Shown: positions 16,261 through 25,924, numbered from the stretch's first letter. The stretch: 64,000 bases of DNA from Nonomuraea polychroma (GCF_004011505.1 NZ_SAUN01000001.1:3658001-3722000); one strand, 5' to 3'. The notes: generated by a model from the letters alone, not told the origin. Translations and numbers: made by a program.

Positions 16261-18249
16261 GTGACCGACCCCTATCGCACGATCGACGCGGTCTGGAAAC
16301 TGGAGTCCGCCAAGATCATCGCCGGGCTGACCCGGCTGGTGCGCGACGTCGGCCTGGCCGAGGAACTGGCCCAGGACGCCCTGGTCGCCGCGATGGAACG
16401 ATGGCCCGCCCAAGGCGTCCCCGCCAACCCCGGCGCCTGGTTGATGACCATCGCCAAGCGCCGCGCCGTCGACCACATCAGGCGCGCCCAGCGGCAAGAA
16501 CGCGCCAACGAGCACCTCGCCCATGAACTGCGCCGGCTCCCCGAGGACGCCGACGAGCAGCAGACCGAACGCGACGACACGCTGCGGCTGATGTTCCTGT
16601 CCTGCCACCCGGTGCTGCCGGCCCCGGCCCGAGCCGCGCTCACGCTCAAGCTGCTGGGCGGGCTCAGCGCGGCGGAGATCGCCCGGGCGTACCTGGTCGC
16701 CGAACCGGCGATCGTACGGCGCATCGCCCAGGCCAAACAGACGCTGGCCGAGCATCACGTACGATTCGAGCTCCCGGACGAGACGCACATGGCCGAGCGC
16801 CTGTCATCGGTGCTGGAGGTCATCTATTTGATCTTCAACGAGGGGTACGCGGCAGCCTCCGGAGACGACCTGATGCGCCCCGGGCTGTGCCTGGAGGCGC
16901 TGCGGCTGGGCACCATGCTGGCCGACCTGACGCCCGACCAGGCCGAGGTGCACGGCCTCGTCGCGCTGATGGAGATCCAAACCTCCCGCGCGGCCGCGCG
17001 TACCGGCCCGTCGGGCGAGCCGGTTCCGCTGCACGAGCAGAACCGGGGACGCTGGGACCAACTGCGCATCCGCCGCGGATTCGCCGCGATGCTGCGCGCC
17101 CGCCAGGCCGGCGGCGCACCCGGCCCGTACGTCCTCCAGGCCGCGATCGCGGTCTGCCACGCCCAGGCCCGCACCGCCGCCGACACCGACTGGCCCCGCA
17201 TCGCCTCCCTCTATCAGGCCCTCGTACGGCTGACGCCCACCCCGGTCGTGCGACTCAACCAAGCCGTGGCCGTCGGCATGGCACAGGGGCCGCAGGCCGG
17301 GCTCGACCTGGTCGACGCCCTGACCACCGACCCGGCGTTGCAGCACTACCACCTGCTCCCCAGCGTCCGCGGCGACCTGCTGCTGCGGCTGGGACGCCAC
17401 CACGAGGCACGGCTGGAGTTCCAGCGCGCCGCGTCCCTCACCGGCAACACCGCCGAACGGGCCTTCCTCCTGCGCCGCGCCGAACTGATCACCGCCGACG
17501 AGCCCGCCGGCGCCACCTTGGGTCAGACCGTCCGCGACTTCTTGAGCCGCCCCGACCTCGATCCCCAGACACTGCGCTCGTACGCCCAGACGCTGCGGCG
17601 CCTGTGCCTGGGCCTGGGCGAGCAGACCCCGCTCACCTCCGTGACCGCCGACCAGGTGACCCGCGTGGCCACCACCGCCTGGGGCCGTACGGCGGTCAAG
17701 ACGTGGAACCGGCACCTTTCCACCATCCGCTCGTTCGCCACCTGGGCGGGCCTGGACGGCCTGGCCGCGGGCCTGCAGCGTCGCCCCGAGCCCCGCGCCA
17801 CGACAAAACTGGACGGCCCGGCGCCCCTGGACGCCCTCTGGGGCCGTTCCGACCTGTCGCTGCGGGAACGCACCCTCTGGAGCCTGCTGCACGAGTCGGC
17901 GGCGCCGGTGTCGACCGTGCTGTCGCTGAACGTCGAGGACCTCGACCTGGACGACCGCCGTGCCCGCGCCGGCCGCACGTGGGTCACCTGGCGCTCGCGA
18001 ACCGCCCGGCTGCTGCCCGACCTGATCGCCGGCCGGACCAGCGGGCCGCTGTTCCTCTCCGACCGGCGGCCTGCACCGGCCCGCACCCCGGCACCCGCCG
18101 ACCTGTGCCCGCACACCGGCCGCCGCCGCCTGTCCTACGAACGAGCCGAATACCTCTTCAAACAGGCCACCAGGCACCTGGACCCGGCAGGCAACGGCTA
18201 CACCCTCCGCCGCCTCAAACCCCGGGACACGCCCGGCAGAAACCCTTGA
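16261..18249 (+). CDS. ECF42-type sigma factor fused to a degenerate tyrosine recombinase
   Basis: A 662-residue fusion. Residues 1-410 are a complete ECF42 sigma factor: region 2 ([20 protein letters not shown] then [20 protein letters not shown]), region 4 ([20 protein letters not shown]), and the DUF6596/TPR extension ([33 protein letters not shown]). Residues 411-662 instead look like a phage integrase: core-binding part ([17 protein letters not shown]) and catalytic-like part ([33 protein letters not shown]). The first catalytic Arg position reads APVST, and the chain stops at [10 protein letters not shown] before GH and Tyr, so recombination activity is not expected. The sigma part may still work. 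GTG start at 16261. Confidence 0.85.
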   Translation: MTDPYRTIDAVWKLESAKIIAGLTRLVRDVGLAEELAQDALVAAMERWPAQGVPANPGAWLMTIAKRRAVDHIRRAQRQERANEHLAHELRRLPEDADEQQTERDDTLRLMFLSCHPVLPAPARAALTLKLLGGLSAAEIARAYLVAEPAIVRRIAQAKQTLAEHHVRFELPDETHMAERLSSVLEVIYLIFNEGYAAASGDDLMRPGLCLEALRLGTMLADLTPDQAEVHGLVALMEIQTSRAAARTGPSGEPVPLHEQNRGRWDQLRIRRGFAAMLRARQAGGAPGPYVLQAAIAVCHAQARTAADTDWPRIASLYQALVRLTPTPVVRLNQAVAVGMAQGPQAGLDLVDALTTDPALQHYHLLPSVRGDLLLRLGRHHEARLEFQRAASLTGNTAERAFLLRRAELITADEPAGATLGQTVRDFLSRPDLDPQTLRSYAQTLRRLCLGLGEQTPLTSVTADQVTRVATTAWGRTAVKTWNRHLSTIRSFATWAGLDGLAAGLQRRPEPRATTKLDGPAPLDALWGRSDLSLRERTLWSLLHESAAPVSTVLSLNVEDLDLDDRRARAGRTWVTWRSRTARLLPDLIAGRTSGPLFLSDRRPAPARTPAPADLCPHTGRRRLSYERAEYLFKQATRHLDPAGNGYTLRRLKPRDTPGRNP

Positions 18250-18932
18250 GCGACCCCTCCAAGCTGATCATCGAGTTGGAAGCGTTGACCATCCGCGTCG
18301 TGCTCGCCGACGACCAGCCGCTCATCCGCGCCGGTCTGCGCATGGTCATCGACGGCACTCCCGACGTCATCGTCGCCGGCGAAGCCGGGACGGGAGCCCA
18401 AGCCGTCCAGCTCACCCGGCAGCTACGTCCCGACCTCGTCGTGATGGACATCCGCATGCCCGGCATGGACCGCATCGAGGCCACCCAGACCATCACCGCC
18501 GAAGCCCCGGACACCCGCGTGATCATGCTCACCACGTTCGACGACGACGGCAACGTCTACGCCGCGCTGCGGGCCGGGGCGAGCGGGTTCCTGGTCAAGG
18601 ACATGGCGCTGGAGGACATCTTGTCCGCCGTCCGCGTGGTCGCAGCCGGCGACGCCCTGATCGCGCCCAGCGTCACCCGCCGCCTCATCGCCGAGTTCGC
18701 CGGCCGCCCCGAACCGCGCCCGCGGTCGCGCGAGTTGGCGGGCGTCACCGCGCGAGAACGCGAGGTGCTGACCCTGGTCGGGCGGGGCCTGTCCAACGCC
18801 GAGATCGCCGCCCACCTGCACATCAGCCCAGGCACCGCCAAAGCCCACGTCGCCAGCCTGCTCACCAAACTCGGCGCCCGCGACCGGGCCGCAGCGGACT
18901 GTCCGTACCCCGGCTCGTCCTCGGCACCATGA
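18246..18932 (+). CDS. NarL/LuxR-type response regulator, altered C-terminus
   Basis: The receiver domain ([20 protein letters not shown], phospho-acceptor Asp in [12 protein letters not shown], Lys in [11 protein letters not shown]) is followed by a LuxR HTH ([20 protein letters not shown] then [20 protein letters not shown]). The normal ending after LGARDRA is replaced by [12 protein letters not shown], where the frame enters aldo/keto reductase DNA. The start is a TTG overlapping the previous stop (18246) or an in-frame TTG at 18285; the receiver fits either. No histidine kinase is next to it. DNA binding is probably retained, since the recognition helix is complete. Confidence 0.8.
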   Translation: MSDPSKLIIELEALTIRVVLADDQPLIRAGLRMVIDGTPDVIVAGEAGTGAQAVQLTRQLRPDLVVMDIRMPGMDRIEATQTITAEAPDTRVIMLTTFDDDGNVYAALRAGASGFLVKDMALEDILSAVRVVAAGDALIAPSVTRRLIAEFAGRPEPRPRSRELAGVTAREREVLTLVGRGLSNAEIAAHLHISPGTAKAHVASLLTKLGARDRAAADCPYPGSSSAP

Positions 18933-19861
18933 ATTTCGGGCAGGACACCTCCGAACCGGACAGCCACGCGATCATGGACCGTGCGCATGAGCACGGCATC
19001 AACTTCTTCGACACCGCCAACGTGTACGGCACACCGCAGGGCGAAGGCGTCACCGAACAGATCATCGGCCGGTGGTTCGCCGCGGGCGGCGGCCGGCGCG
19101 ACAGGACCGTGCTGGCCACCAAGCTCTACCTGCCGATGCGGGCCTGGCCCAACGACAGCCGCCTGTCCGCGCGGCACATCCGGCGCGCGTGCGACGCCTC
19201 GCTCCAGCGGCTGGGCACCGACCACATCGACCTGTACCAGATGCACCACATCGACCGGTCCACGCCGTGGGAGGAGATCTGGGAGGCCTTCAGCGTCCTG
19301 CGCCGGCAGGGAAAGGTGCTCTACTTCGGCTCGTCCAACTTCGCCGGCTGGCATCTCGCGCAGGCGCAGGAGGCCGCGCGGTCGCGGCACATGCTCGGGC
19401 TGGTCAGCGAGCAGTCCATCTACAACCTGATGAACCGCTGGGCCGAGCTGGAGGTGCTGCCCGCGGCGCGGCACTACGGGCTGGGCGTGATCCCGTGGTC
19501 GCCGCTGCACGGCGGAGTGCTCGGCGGCGTCCTGCGCAAACAGAAGGACGGCGGCGCCTCCCGAGGCGACTCCGGGCGATCGGCCCACACCCTGGCCAAG
19601 CACCGGGAAACCATCGAGGCGTACGAGAAGATGAGCGCCGACATCGGCGAGGACCCGGCCCATGTCGGGCTGGCCTGGCTACTCGCGCAGGACGGCGTGA
19701 CCGGGCCGATCATCGGGCCGCGCACGGTCGAGCAGTTCGACGGCTCACTGCGCGCGCTGGCGATCACCCTTGACAAGGGCACGCTGGCCAGGCTGGATGA
19801 GCTGTTCCCGCCGCCTGGGCCGAACGGCGCCAAGCCCGCGCCGGAAGCGTACGCCTGGTGA
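18929..19861 (+). CDS. Aldo/keto reductase, 5'-truncated
   Basis: A 310-residue NADPH-dependent aldo/keto reductase from the ATG at 18929. Features are catalytic Asp/Tyr in [12 protein letters not shown], Lys in VLATKLYLP, His in [12 protein letters not shown], and the cofactor region [19 protein letters not shown]. In the same frame upstream lies [11 protein letters not shown], the family's first beta strand, but with no start codon. The true 5' end is lost and the gene is joined to the response regulator, overlapping it by 4 bp. The protein lacks about 20 N-terminal residues of the barrel, so stability is doubtful. Confidence 0.8.
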   Translation: MNFGQDTSEPDSHAIMDRAHEHGINFFDTANVYGTPQGEGVTEQIIGRWFAAGGGRRDRTVLATKLYLPMRAWPNDSRLSARHIRRACDASLQRLGTDHIDLYQMHHIDRSTPWEEIWEAFSVLRRQGKVLYFGSSNFAGWHLAQAQEAARSRHMLGLVSEQSIYNLMNRWAELEVLPAARHYGLGVIPWSPLHGGVLGGVLRKQKDGGASRGDSGRSAHTLAKHRETIEAYEKMSADIGEDPAHVGLAWLLAQDGVTGPIIGPRTVEQFDGSLRALAITLDKGTLARLDELFPPPGPNGAKPAPEAYAW

Positions 19862-19891
19862 ACATCTCCATTCGCACGGAAAGGCACAACA

Positions 19892-20806
19892 TTGTCCGCG
19901 CATAACGTGGTCTTCGGTTTCGGCACACATCCCGGCATCGACGACATACCCGAGCTGCTGCGCATGGCCCAGCAGGCCGACCGGGACGGGCTCGACATCT
20001 GCACCCTGTCGGACCATCCCTACATCGGCGGGCGCCTGGACGCCTACGCCGCGCTCGGCTTCATCCTCGGGCGTACGCAGCACATCGCCGGCTTCGCCAA
20101 CGTCACCAACCTGCCCACCCGGCCCCCCGCCATGCTGGCCAGGACGGTGACCTCGCTGTCGGCGCTGTCGGACGGCCGGATCGTACTCGGCATGGGCGCG
20201 GGCGGGCTGTGGGATCGCATCACCGACATGGGCGTGCCGCGGCTGTCACCGGGCGACGCCGTGGACGCCTTCGAAGAGGCGATCGTCCTGGTCAAGCTGC
20301 TGTCGGGCGGCGGCCCTCCGGTCACCTACCAGGGCCGCCACTACCAGGTGCACCAGATCGAGCCCGCTCCCGTCGCCGCGCCTCCCGTGTGGACGGGATC
20401 GGTCGGCCCGAAATCCCTGGCCGCCACCGGCCGCGTGGCCGACGGCTGGATCCCCGGCCATGCGGCCGACTGGCTCAGCGAACGTTACCGGGCCTCGCGG
20501 CCCATCATCGACGAAGCGGCGGCGGCCGCGGGCCGCGAGCCGAGCCAGATCCGCACGGTCTTCAACCTTTCCGGACGCATCACCGACCGGCCACTGCCCG
20601 CCACCCGCGACCGCGACGGCCGCTGGCTCGGCGGATCCGTCGGCCAGTGGGTCGAGGAACTGACCGGAGCCGTGCTGGAGCACGGCGCATCCGGCTTCAC
20701 GCTCTTCTCCGCCGGCCACGGCGCCCCTGACCTCACCCTCCTGACCCGCTGGGCCCAGGAAGTCGTCCCGTCCGTCCGCGAAGCAATCGCGAAGGAAAAC
20801 GGCTGA
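19892..20806 (+). CDS. LLM-class flavin/F420-dependent oxidoreductase
   Basis: A 304-residue luciferase-like TIM barrel. Evidence: VFGFGTHPGIDDIPELLRMA, LDICTLSDHPYIGGRLDAYA, LPTRPPAMLARTVTSLSALS, GRIVLGMGAGG, and the late EHGASGFTLFSAG. The start is a TTG at 19892 after GGAAAGG. In actinomycetes many relatives use F420 rather than FMN. It sits 30 bp after the aldo/keto reductase and may be co-transcribed. Substrate unknown. Confidence 0.88.
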   Translation: MSAHNVVFGFGTHPGIDDIPELLRMAQQADRDGLDICTLSDHPYIGGRLDAYAALGFILGRTQHIAGFANVTNLPTRPPAMLARTVTSLSALSDGRIVLGMGAGGLWDRITDMGVPRLSPGDAVDAFEEAIVLVKLLSGGGPPVTYQGRHYQVHQIEPAPVAAPPVWTGSVGPKSLAATGRVADGWIPGHAADWLSERYRASRPIIDEAAAAAGREPSQIRTVFNLSGRITDRPLPATRDRDGRWLGGSVGQWVEELTGAVLEHGASGFTLFSAGHGAPDLTLLTRWAQEVVPSVREAIAKENG

Positions 20807-21017
20807 ACCGTACTCCGGCTCACGCCGAATCTCAACGTACGTGACACCGCGCGCGGATGGCATCCCACCGGCCGAGCTGCCCGCTCAAAGCTCTTCTTGG
20901 ACCGCCATCACCCCTCCTCGAGGGCGGCGGGAGGCAGGGAAGCCTCGGCGCCCCGGCCATCGAGCTCCATCCGGTCAACGAACCCACATCCCACTGATGA
21001 ACCGGCCGGACCACGGT

Positions 21018-21074
21018 CGAACGGCCAGTGGCGACATCCACGTGACTTGAGCTCACTATCGCCACTGGCGTTCG
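21018..21074. repeat. 57-bp inverted repeat in a gene-free stretch
   Basis: CGAACG-GCCAGTGGCGA (21018-21034) pairs with TCGCCACTGGC-GTTCG (21059-21074), 16 bp per arm with one extra G. It lies in the 20807-21164 interval that otherwise holds no supportable gene, close to recombinase remnants. It could be a terminator-like hairpin or the trace of a small mobile element. Confidence 0.5.
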
Positions 21075-21164
21075 TTCTGTCGTTGCTCGGGCGTCGATCT
21101 CCAGCTCGGCGCCGGGGTGAGGTTCAGACGGGCGTTCACATCGAGGTGGAAGGTGTTCAGCTGG

Positions 21165-21488
21165 CCGATCCGGTCCCTCGGTGCAGTGATGCTCCACCGA
21201 GGGCAGCAGTGCGATGTTTCCCTCGCGCATGCCCGGCGGGCGGCGCAGCCAGGCCACGGACTCGCCCAGGTCCTCCAGGCGCACCTCGCGCCAGTCCAGC
21301 CCCTGCAGGTCGAGGAAGGTGAAGTAGTCCTTCAGATCGTGAGCGTAGGCCTTGATCGTGTTGGGGGACCGTTCGATGTCGGTCAGGTACGCCAGATAGG
21401 CCTCGATCGGCTGGATCGGGCCGTCGTCGCCCAGCACGGTCCATGACTCCAGCCCTGTGACGGGCGACAAGACGCGCTGCACCTGCAT
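21165..21488 (-). pseudogene. N-terminal fragment of a XerC/D-like tyrosine recombinase
   Basis: Starts at an ATG at 21488 after GGAGGAAG and reads a SAM-like core-binding domain: YLAYLTDIERSPNTIKAYAH, DLKDYFTFLDLQGLDWREVR, LLPSVEHHC. The family-like text stops near 21165; the frame continues to 20832 with unrelated Arg/Pro-rich sequence. The catalytic half is missing. The type resembles recombinases of transposon-borne recombinase sets. Confidence 0.75.
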
Positions 21489-21674
21489 GCTTCCTCCGGT
21501 GATCTGCGTGGTGGACGGCGGCAGATAACCACATCCAGCAGGCGGATCACCGGGAAGGAGTCGTTCGTCATGGACGTCGTGGACAGCGGCTCAGGCGCTA
21601 CAGGTAACGACCGCTTATGAAACACGCGGTCGGAGGTCATCAGGGCCTCGATCGCGCGCTTGTGTTCGCGGCGG

Positions 21675-21780
21675 TCAGCCGCTCGGCTGGGTGCGGCGGG
21701 AGCGGGTCAGAGCCAGCCCACCGAGGACCGCACCGACGAGCCCGAGCACCAGGGCTAAGGCCCCCTGAATACTCCGTTGC
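21675..21780 (-). pseudogene. C-terminal membrane-anchor fragment
   Basis: A short minus-strand stretch reads SIQGALALVLGLVGAVLGGL then ALTRSRRTQPSG and a stop, i.e. one transmembrane helix with a basic tail, as at the C-terminus of small actinomycete membrane proteins. No upstream part in this frame is family-like. It is probably a remnant. Confidence 0.35.
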
Positions 21781-21875
21781 CGGTGCCGGGAGCACCGTCG
21801 GTCGCCGCCTCCCTGAGGTACCCGGCAACGCAGCGGATGACGTCCCCCTGGCACGGGCCGAACTATGATCATCGG

Positions 21876-23345
21876 ATGCGTTCCCCCGTTCCGGGAAAAC
21901 TCGCAATCTGCCTCCTCGCCGGATTCGCCGCCGTGGCATGCAGCACGATGCCGACGCCCGCCCCGACGCCGCCCCCGGTCACAACACCACCCCCGGTCAC
22001 GACCCCGACGCGGGCGGATGCTGCCACCTCGGCTCCGCCGCCGAGCGTCACGCCCTACACCGCCGTCGCCACTCCGGCGGCGAGCGTCAGCGCGGCTGCC
22101 CGCAAGGTCCGGGCCGCGCATGACTACAACGGCGACGGCTACCCCGATCTGGTCGTCGGAGCCCCTCAGGCCACGGCGGACGGCAAAGCGCTGATCCTGC
22201 GGGCCGAGGTGCTGTACGGCTCCGCCGACGGCCTCACCACCACCAAACGCGAGATCGTTTCCACCGGCGTCGTGGCACCCCGCACAGAGGACGACATCCT
22301 GAGTCTCGCCTCCGGCGACTTCGACCGAGATGGATACGCCGACCTGGCGATTGTTGTACCGGTGACGAATGACCCCGCCGCCCCGCAGGAACTTCGCACC
22401 AACCACCAGCTGACCATCGTCTTCGGCACCGCCGATGGGCTCTCCGGCACACCGGTCACCGTGACGCAGCCGCTGGCGGCCGGGTGGCTCACCCTCCTGA
22501 CGGCCGCCGGAGACTTCAACAAGGACGGATACCAGGATCTGGTCGTGACGGACGACGCCGGGGTCTGGGTGACCTATGGCGGCCGCAGCATCAGGAAGGG
22601 ACGGGCAAGCTGGAAGACCGTCCTGTCAGAGGCCACCTACGTCGGCTCGTTCGCGACCGGCGACGTCACCGGCGACGGCTTCGCCGACCTCGCTGTGGCC
22701 TATTCGGTGGACGATCCAGCCGATGAAGGAACGGGCGTGGTGTACCGTGGCTCGCCGACCGGCCTGGCGGGCCGGGTGCCCGGCCGTTTCCCCGGCTGGG
22801 GCGTGGGCGCCGTGGCGATCGGCGACATCGACGGCGACGGCTTCGGCGACGTGATCGCGGGCAGCTCCTACGCGGACGCCGAGGACTCGGGAGGCCAGAT
22901 CTACATCAGCAGAGGCTCGGCCGGCGGGCTGGCCGAGCGGCGGTTGCTGGGGCCAGGGTCTCCGGGCATGCCCAAGACCACGGATGTCGCTGGCGGGTTC
23001 GGCTCGTCCGTCGCCGTCGGCGATGTCGACGCCGACGGGTACGGCGACGTCGCTGTCGGCGGCGATGGAGATACTGGGGCTGTCTACGTCCTGCGTGGCC
23101 GACGCGGCGGCCTGTCGGCCCGGGATGCCCAGGTGCTCGTCCCCGAGACCGTCGGCATCTCCGACCCCAACACGGCGGGATTCGGCCAGGCCGTGTCCCT
23201 GATCGACCTCGACGGCGACGCCGCCGCCGAACTCCTCGCCGCCGCTGACGGGGCCGTGTCCGTGTACTCACCAACTGGACGCAACGCCCCCGTCCACATC
23301 ACCCCCGCGCAACGAGACGACGACTTCGGCTACCCGTTGAACTAA
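21876..23345 (+). CDS. FG-GAP repeat lipoprotein (integrin-alpha-like beta propeller)
   Basis: A 489-residue exported protein. The signal peptide ends in a lipobox-like AAVAC, followed by a Pro/Thr-rich linker. About seven FG-GAP blades follow, each with a calcium-loop pattern: DYNGDGYPDL, DFDRDGYADL, DFNKDGYQDL, DVTGDGFADL, DIDGDGFGDV, DVDADGYGDV and a weaker DLDGDAAAEL. Such secreted propellers are common in Streptosporangiales and bind ligands or matrix. No catalytic domain is present. It stands alone between recombinase fragments that face away from it. Confidence 0.88.
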   Translation: MRSPVPGKLAICLLAGFAAVACSTMPTPAPTPPPVTTPPPVTTPTRADAATSAPPPSVTPYTAVATPAASVSAAARKVRAAHDYNGDGYPDLVVGAPQATADGKALILRAEVLYGSADGLTTTKREIVSTGVVAPRTEDDILSLASGDFDRDGYADLAIVVPVTNDPAAPQELRTNHQLTIVFGTADGLSGTPVTVTQPLAAGWLTLLTAAGDFNKDGYQDLVVTDDAGVWVTYGGRSIRKGRASWKTVLSEATYVGSFATGDVTGDGFADLAVAYSVDDPADEGTGVVYRGSPTGLAGRVPGRFPGWGVGAVAIGDIDGDGFGDVIAGSSYADAEDSGGQIYISRGSAGGLAERRLLGPGSPGMPKTTDVAGGFGSSVAVGDVDADGYGDVAVGGDGDTGAVYVLRGRRGGLSARDAQVLVPETVGISDPNTAGFGQAVSLIDLDGDAAAELLAAADGAVSVYSPTGRNAPVHITPAQRDDDFGYPLN

Positions 23346-23349
23346 CGCC

Positions 23350-24147
23350 CTGAAAGAGCGGCGCCCGCAGCGGGCGACCCGGGAGTTCTTCGCCCGCTGG
23401 CGGGAGTCGCTGGACCAGGCCCGCAAGCCGTTGATCGCCCGGCGCGACTATGTGATGGGCAAGCTCACCTACATCTCGGGCGTCCGGGCCGCCGAACTCT
23501 GTGGGGTCACGATCGGTGACCTGCACTGGGAGGCCGGGCAGTGGGGCCGGTTCCTGGTCAACGGCAAGGGCGCCCGCGGATCGGGGCCCCGACCGCGCGA
23601 GGCCTACATGTTCGAGGAAGGTCGGGCGCTGCTGTGGTGGTGGATGGAGGACGTACGCGGCGACTTCCCCGACGATCCCGACGACCCGAACGCGCCGCTG
23701 TTCCCCTCCGAACGGATCCCGCGCGCGGTGTCCGCGCTGAATGTCGCAACACCAGGGATCGCGGTGACCCCGTCGACGTTCCGCCGCGCCTTAAGCATCG
23801 CGGGGCAGCGGTTCCTGACCGGCCCGGTCCAGCACCTGCACCCTCACCTGCTGCGGCATGCCGCGGCCACGCACAACTACGAGCGCGGGATGTCGTTGTG
23901 GGAGGTGCAGAAGATGCTCGGTCATGATCGTCCGACCACGACGGTCTCGTATCTGGCCACCGCCCACGCCGACCCGGAGAAGACCAGCCTGGCCGCCGCC
24001 GGGCGGGCGGTGCAGTTATCTGGTGTGACTCTTTGTAGTCAGACATGTGCGCTAAGTAAGGTTGGCGCGTACTTGCCAGACAGATATCTAGGGGTCTTCA
24101 GGCATGTCAGCCATGTCAGGTGCACTGCCTCGGTTCTACCGGCCTGA
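23350..24147 (+). pseudogene. Tyrosine recombinase, catalytic domain only (5'-truncated)
   Basis: From 23350 the frame reads LKERRPQRATREFFARWRES then VMGKLTYISGVRAAELCGVT, then NGKGARGSG, HLHPHLLRHAAATHNYERGM and KMLGHDRPTTTVSYLAT. Thus Arg I, the beta-hairpin Lys, HxxR, the second His and the Tyr are all visible. There is no start codon before the domain; the first usable GTG/ATG lies at about 23452, and the core-binding domain is absent. The 3' end overlaps the next recombinase gene by 44 bp, a layout known from recombinase-in-trio elements. Confidence 0.75.
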
Positions 24148-24752
24148 GCGGGCGGTGGCCGCCGACGAGTCGGTGTCGTGGGTGGTGGTCGATGATGAGG
24201 ATCTCGGGCTGCATGTCGAGGCGTGCGCGTATCTGGCGGGGCTGCGGGCGGCGGGCCGGGCGTTCAACACTGAGAAGACCTACGCGGGCCGGATCGCGTT
24301 GTACTTGTCGTACTGCCGTGGCCATGGGGTGGACTGGTCGAGCCCGAGCCTGGCGCAGCTGATGGCGATGATGCGGTGGCTGGTGGACGAGCCGATGCCG
24401 GCGCGGTCGCGCAGGCCGGGGGCGAAAGCGCACTACCGCAGCGAGGGCACCGCGAACGCGATCATGGGGACAGTGGTGGAGTTCCTGTCGTGGTGCTGTC
24501 TGCAGGGGTGGGTGCCGCCGACGCTGGTCAATGCGCTGACTCGGCCGAAGTATCTGCGCTTTCTGCCGGTCGGGTTCGACGCGGGCGAGGACGGCCAGAA
24601 CCGGACGGTGAGGGCCCGGACGATCAAGTTCCGGGCCGCGGTCCCGGGCTATGAGTGGCTGTCGGATGAGGAGATCGCCGTGCTGCTCGGCATGGCCCGG
24701 CACGCCCGCGACGCCTTCCTGATCCAGCTGCTGGCCGAGACCGGCGGAACTC
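24104..24752 (+). pseudogene. Tyrosine recombinase N-terminal half, cut before the catalytic Arg
   Basis: Begins MSAMSGALPRFYRPERAVAA and includes AFNTEKTYAGRIALYLSYCR, SLAQLMAMMRWLVDEPM, TANAIMGTVVEFLSWCCLQG and YEWLSDEEIAVLLGMARHAR. It breaks at FLIQLLAETGG, exactly where family members continue with the first catalytic Arg (typically TGMRIGE). The frame stays open to 25420 but with unrelated Arg/Pro-rich sequence. Start overlaps the previous recombinase. It cannot recombine DNA. Confidence 0.75.
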
Positions 24753-24977
24753 CTCGCCCTGGCAGAGCAGTCCGCACGCCTCGTCAAGCGCTTCGCGCGT
24801 CTGGTGCAGCTGGATGTCACCCAGCAGGCCGACGCCCGTGTCGCGCTGGACGACCTGGACGTGTTCATGACCTGGGCACGCCAGGTCACCGCCATCAGCG
24901 GGGCCGGCGTCCCGGCGCAGCGTGGTGCTCAACGTGGTGCTCAGCGTCGTGCTCGGCGCGAGACGGCGACAGCGTGA
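24750..24977 (+). pseudogene. 3' fragment of an unrecognised protein
   Basis: In the frame next to the truncated recombinase, ELLALAEQSARLVKRFARLV and QLDVTQQADARVALDDLDVF then MTWARQV read like a helical protein, ending with three 12-bp repeats (RGAQRGAQRRA) and a stop at 24977. No start. It appears to be the tail of a different gene placed here by a deletion. Confidence 0.4.
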
Positions 24978-25165
24978 TGGGCAAGCACCCGCCCGAGGAC
25001 CCGCCAGAGCAGGCCGTCGGCGACGACATCGACGACGGCGAGGACGCCCTAGATGCTGGCCCAGATGATCGCCGACCTCGAAGCCCGGTTCACCGAGCAG
25101 GCAGCAGGCTGACCAGGACCGTCCCGGACGCACCACAACCCCAACGACCGGCCAGGAGCCCCATC

Positions 25166-25420
25166 ATGACCACGCTCGAACGCACCCTTGCCAAAGCCCT
25201 CACGGAGATCGTCATCGGGCTCGATCTCAGCGAAGACAACGCCATCGCCGAGGCCTCCATGCAGCTGCTGGAGCCGGTGATCGCCCTCCTGCAGGCCCTC
25301 CCCGGGCAGGACCGGCAAGCCCTCGCCGAGCTGATCAACCAGTTCGCACACCAGGAAACCGACCCCGAGCGGCAGCTGACGGCCTGGGAAACGCCGGAAA
25401 CCCTGGGTCTCCTGGCCTGA
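25166..25420 (+). CDS. Small helical protein, unrecognised
   Basis: An 84-residue protein (MTTLERTLAKALTEIVIGLD, then DNAIAEASMQLLEPVIALLQ, ALPGQDRQALAELINQFAHQ, ending GLLA). The ATG at 25166 has CCAGGAG upstream; the longer in-frame reading belongs to the recombinase fragment. It is acidic, helical, without membrane segment or known motif. Just upstream, LAQMIADLEARFTEQAAG (ending 25112) is the tail of another small frame, so this may be the last gene of a plasmid-like cassette. Confidence 0.6.
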   Translation: MTTLERTLAKALTEIVIGLDLSEDNAIAEASMQLLEPVIALLQALPGQDRQALAELINQFAHQETDPERQLTAWETPETLGLLA

Positions 25421-25497
25421 GGCATCACTCGATCCGGACGACGCAGGGCATACGCACCTGAGAGGCAGCCCCGAGGAGCATCGAGCATGATGATCGA

Positions 25498-25908
25498 ATG
25501 CCGGACTGCCCCTTTTGTCTTCCGAAGATCGAGCCAGAAATCGTAGTCGCCAATGATCATTGCTATGCCATCTACACCCAGGGCGCGACTCCCGAGGGAT
25601 CAGCAATGATCATCCCTCTTGCCCATCGGCCCACCGTCTTCGACCTGACCCGCAAGGAATGGGCAGCAACACAGCAACTTCTTCACGAGATGAAGAAACG
25701 CCTCACCACGTCCCATGCCCCAGACGGATGGAACGTCGGATGGAATGTTGGCTCGGTCGGTGGACAGAGCGTCGATCACGCTCATTGCCATCTAGTCCCT
25801 CGCTACGAGGGAGAGCCGCTGGCGGGACGCGGTCTTCGGTTCTGGATCAAAGACCCTTCGAATCGCCCGCCCCATCACTTGCCGGCCCCACAGACCCGGC
25901 CTGCTTGA
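25498..25908 (+). CDS. HIT-family hydrolase
   Basis: A 136-residue histidine-triad protein. CPFC at the start (zinc-binding Cys pair), then VVANDHCYAIYTQGATPEGS, AMIIPLAHRPTVFDLT and the triad HAHCHLVPRYEG. HIT enzymes act on nucleoside phosphoramidates or dinucleoside polyphosphates in the cytosol. The ATG at 25498 gives full family length. It stands alone, with no operon partner. Confidence 0.9.
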   Translation: MPDCPFCLPKIEPEIVVANDHCYAIYTQGATPEGSAMIIPLAHRPTVFDLTRKEWAATQQLLHEMKKRLTTSHAPDGWNVGWNVGSVGGQSVDHAHCHLVPRYEGEPLAGRGLRFWIKDPSNRPPHHLPAPQTRPA

Positions 25909-25924
25909 CCGAGGCATCTGCCGA

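Noticed and set aside
16887..18245. Second + strand frame open through the sigma/recombinase gene into the response regulator
   Set aside because: Upstream of 18246 it is Arg/Pro-rich shadow of the sigma factor; only the part from 18246 has real domains.
24902..24955. Three 12-bp repeats as a possible repeat array
   Set aside because: Only three imperfect units inside a decaying coding fragment; no spacer structure, so not CRISPR or an iteron set.
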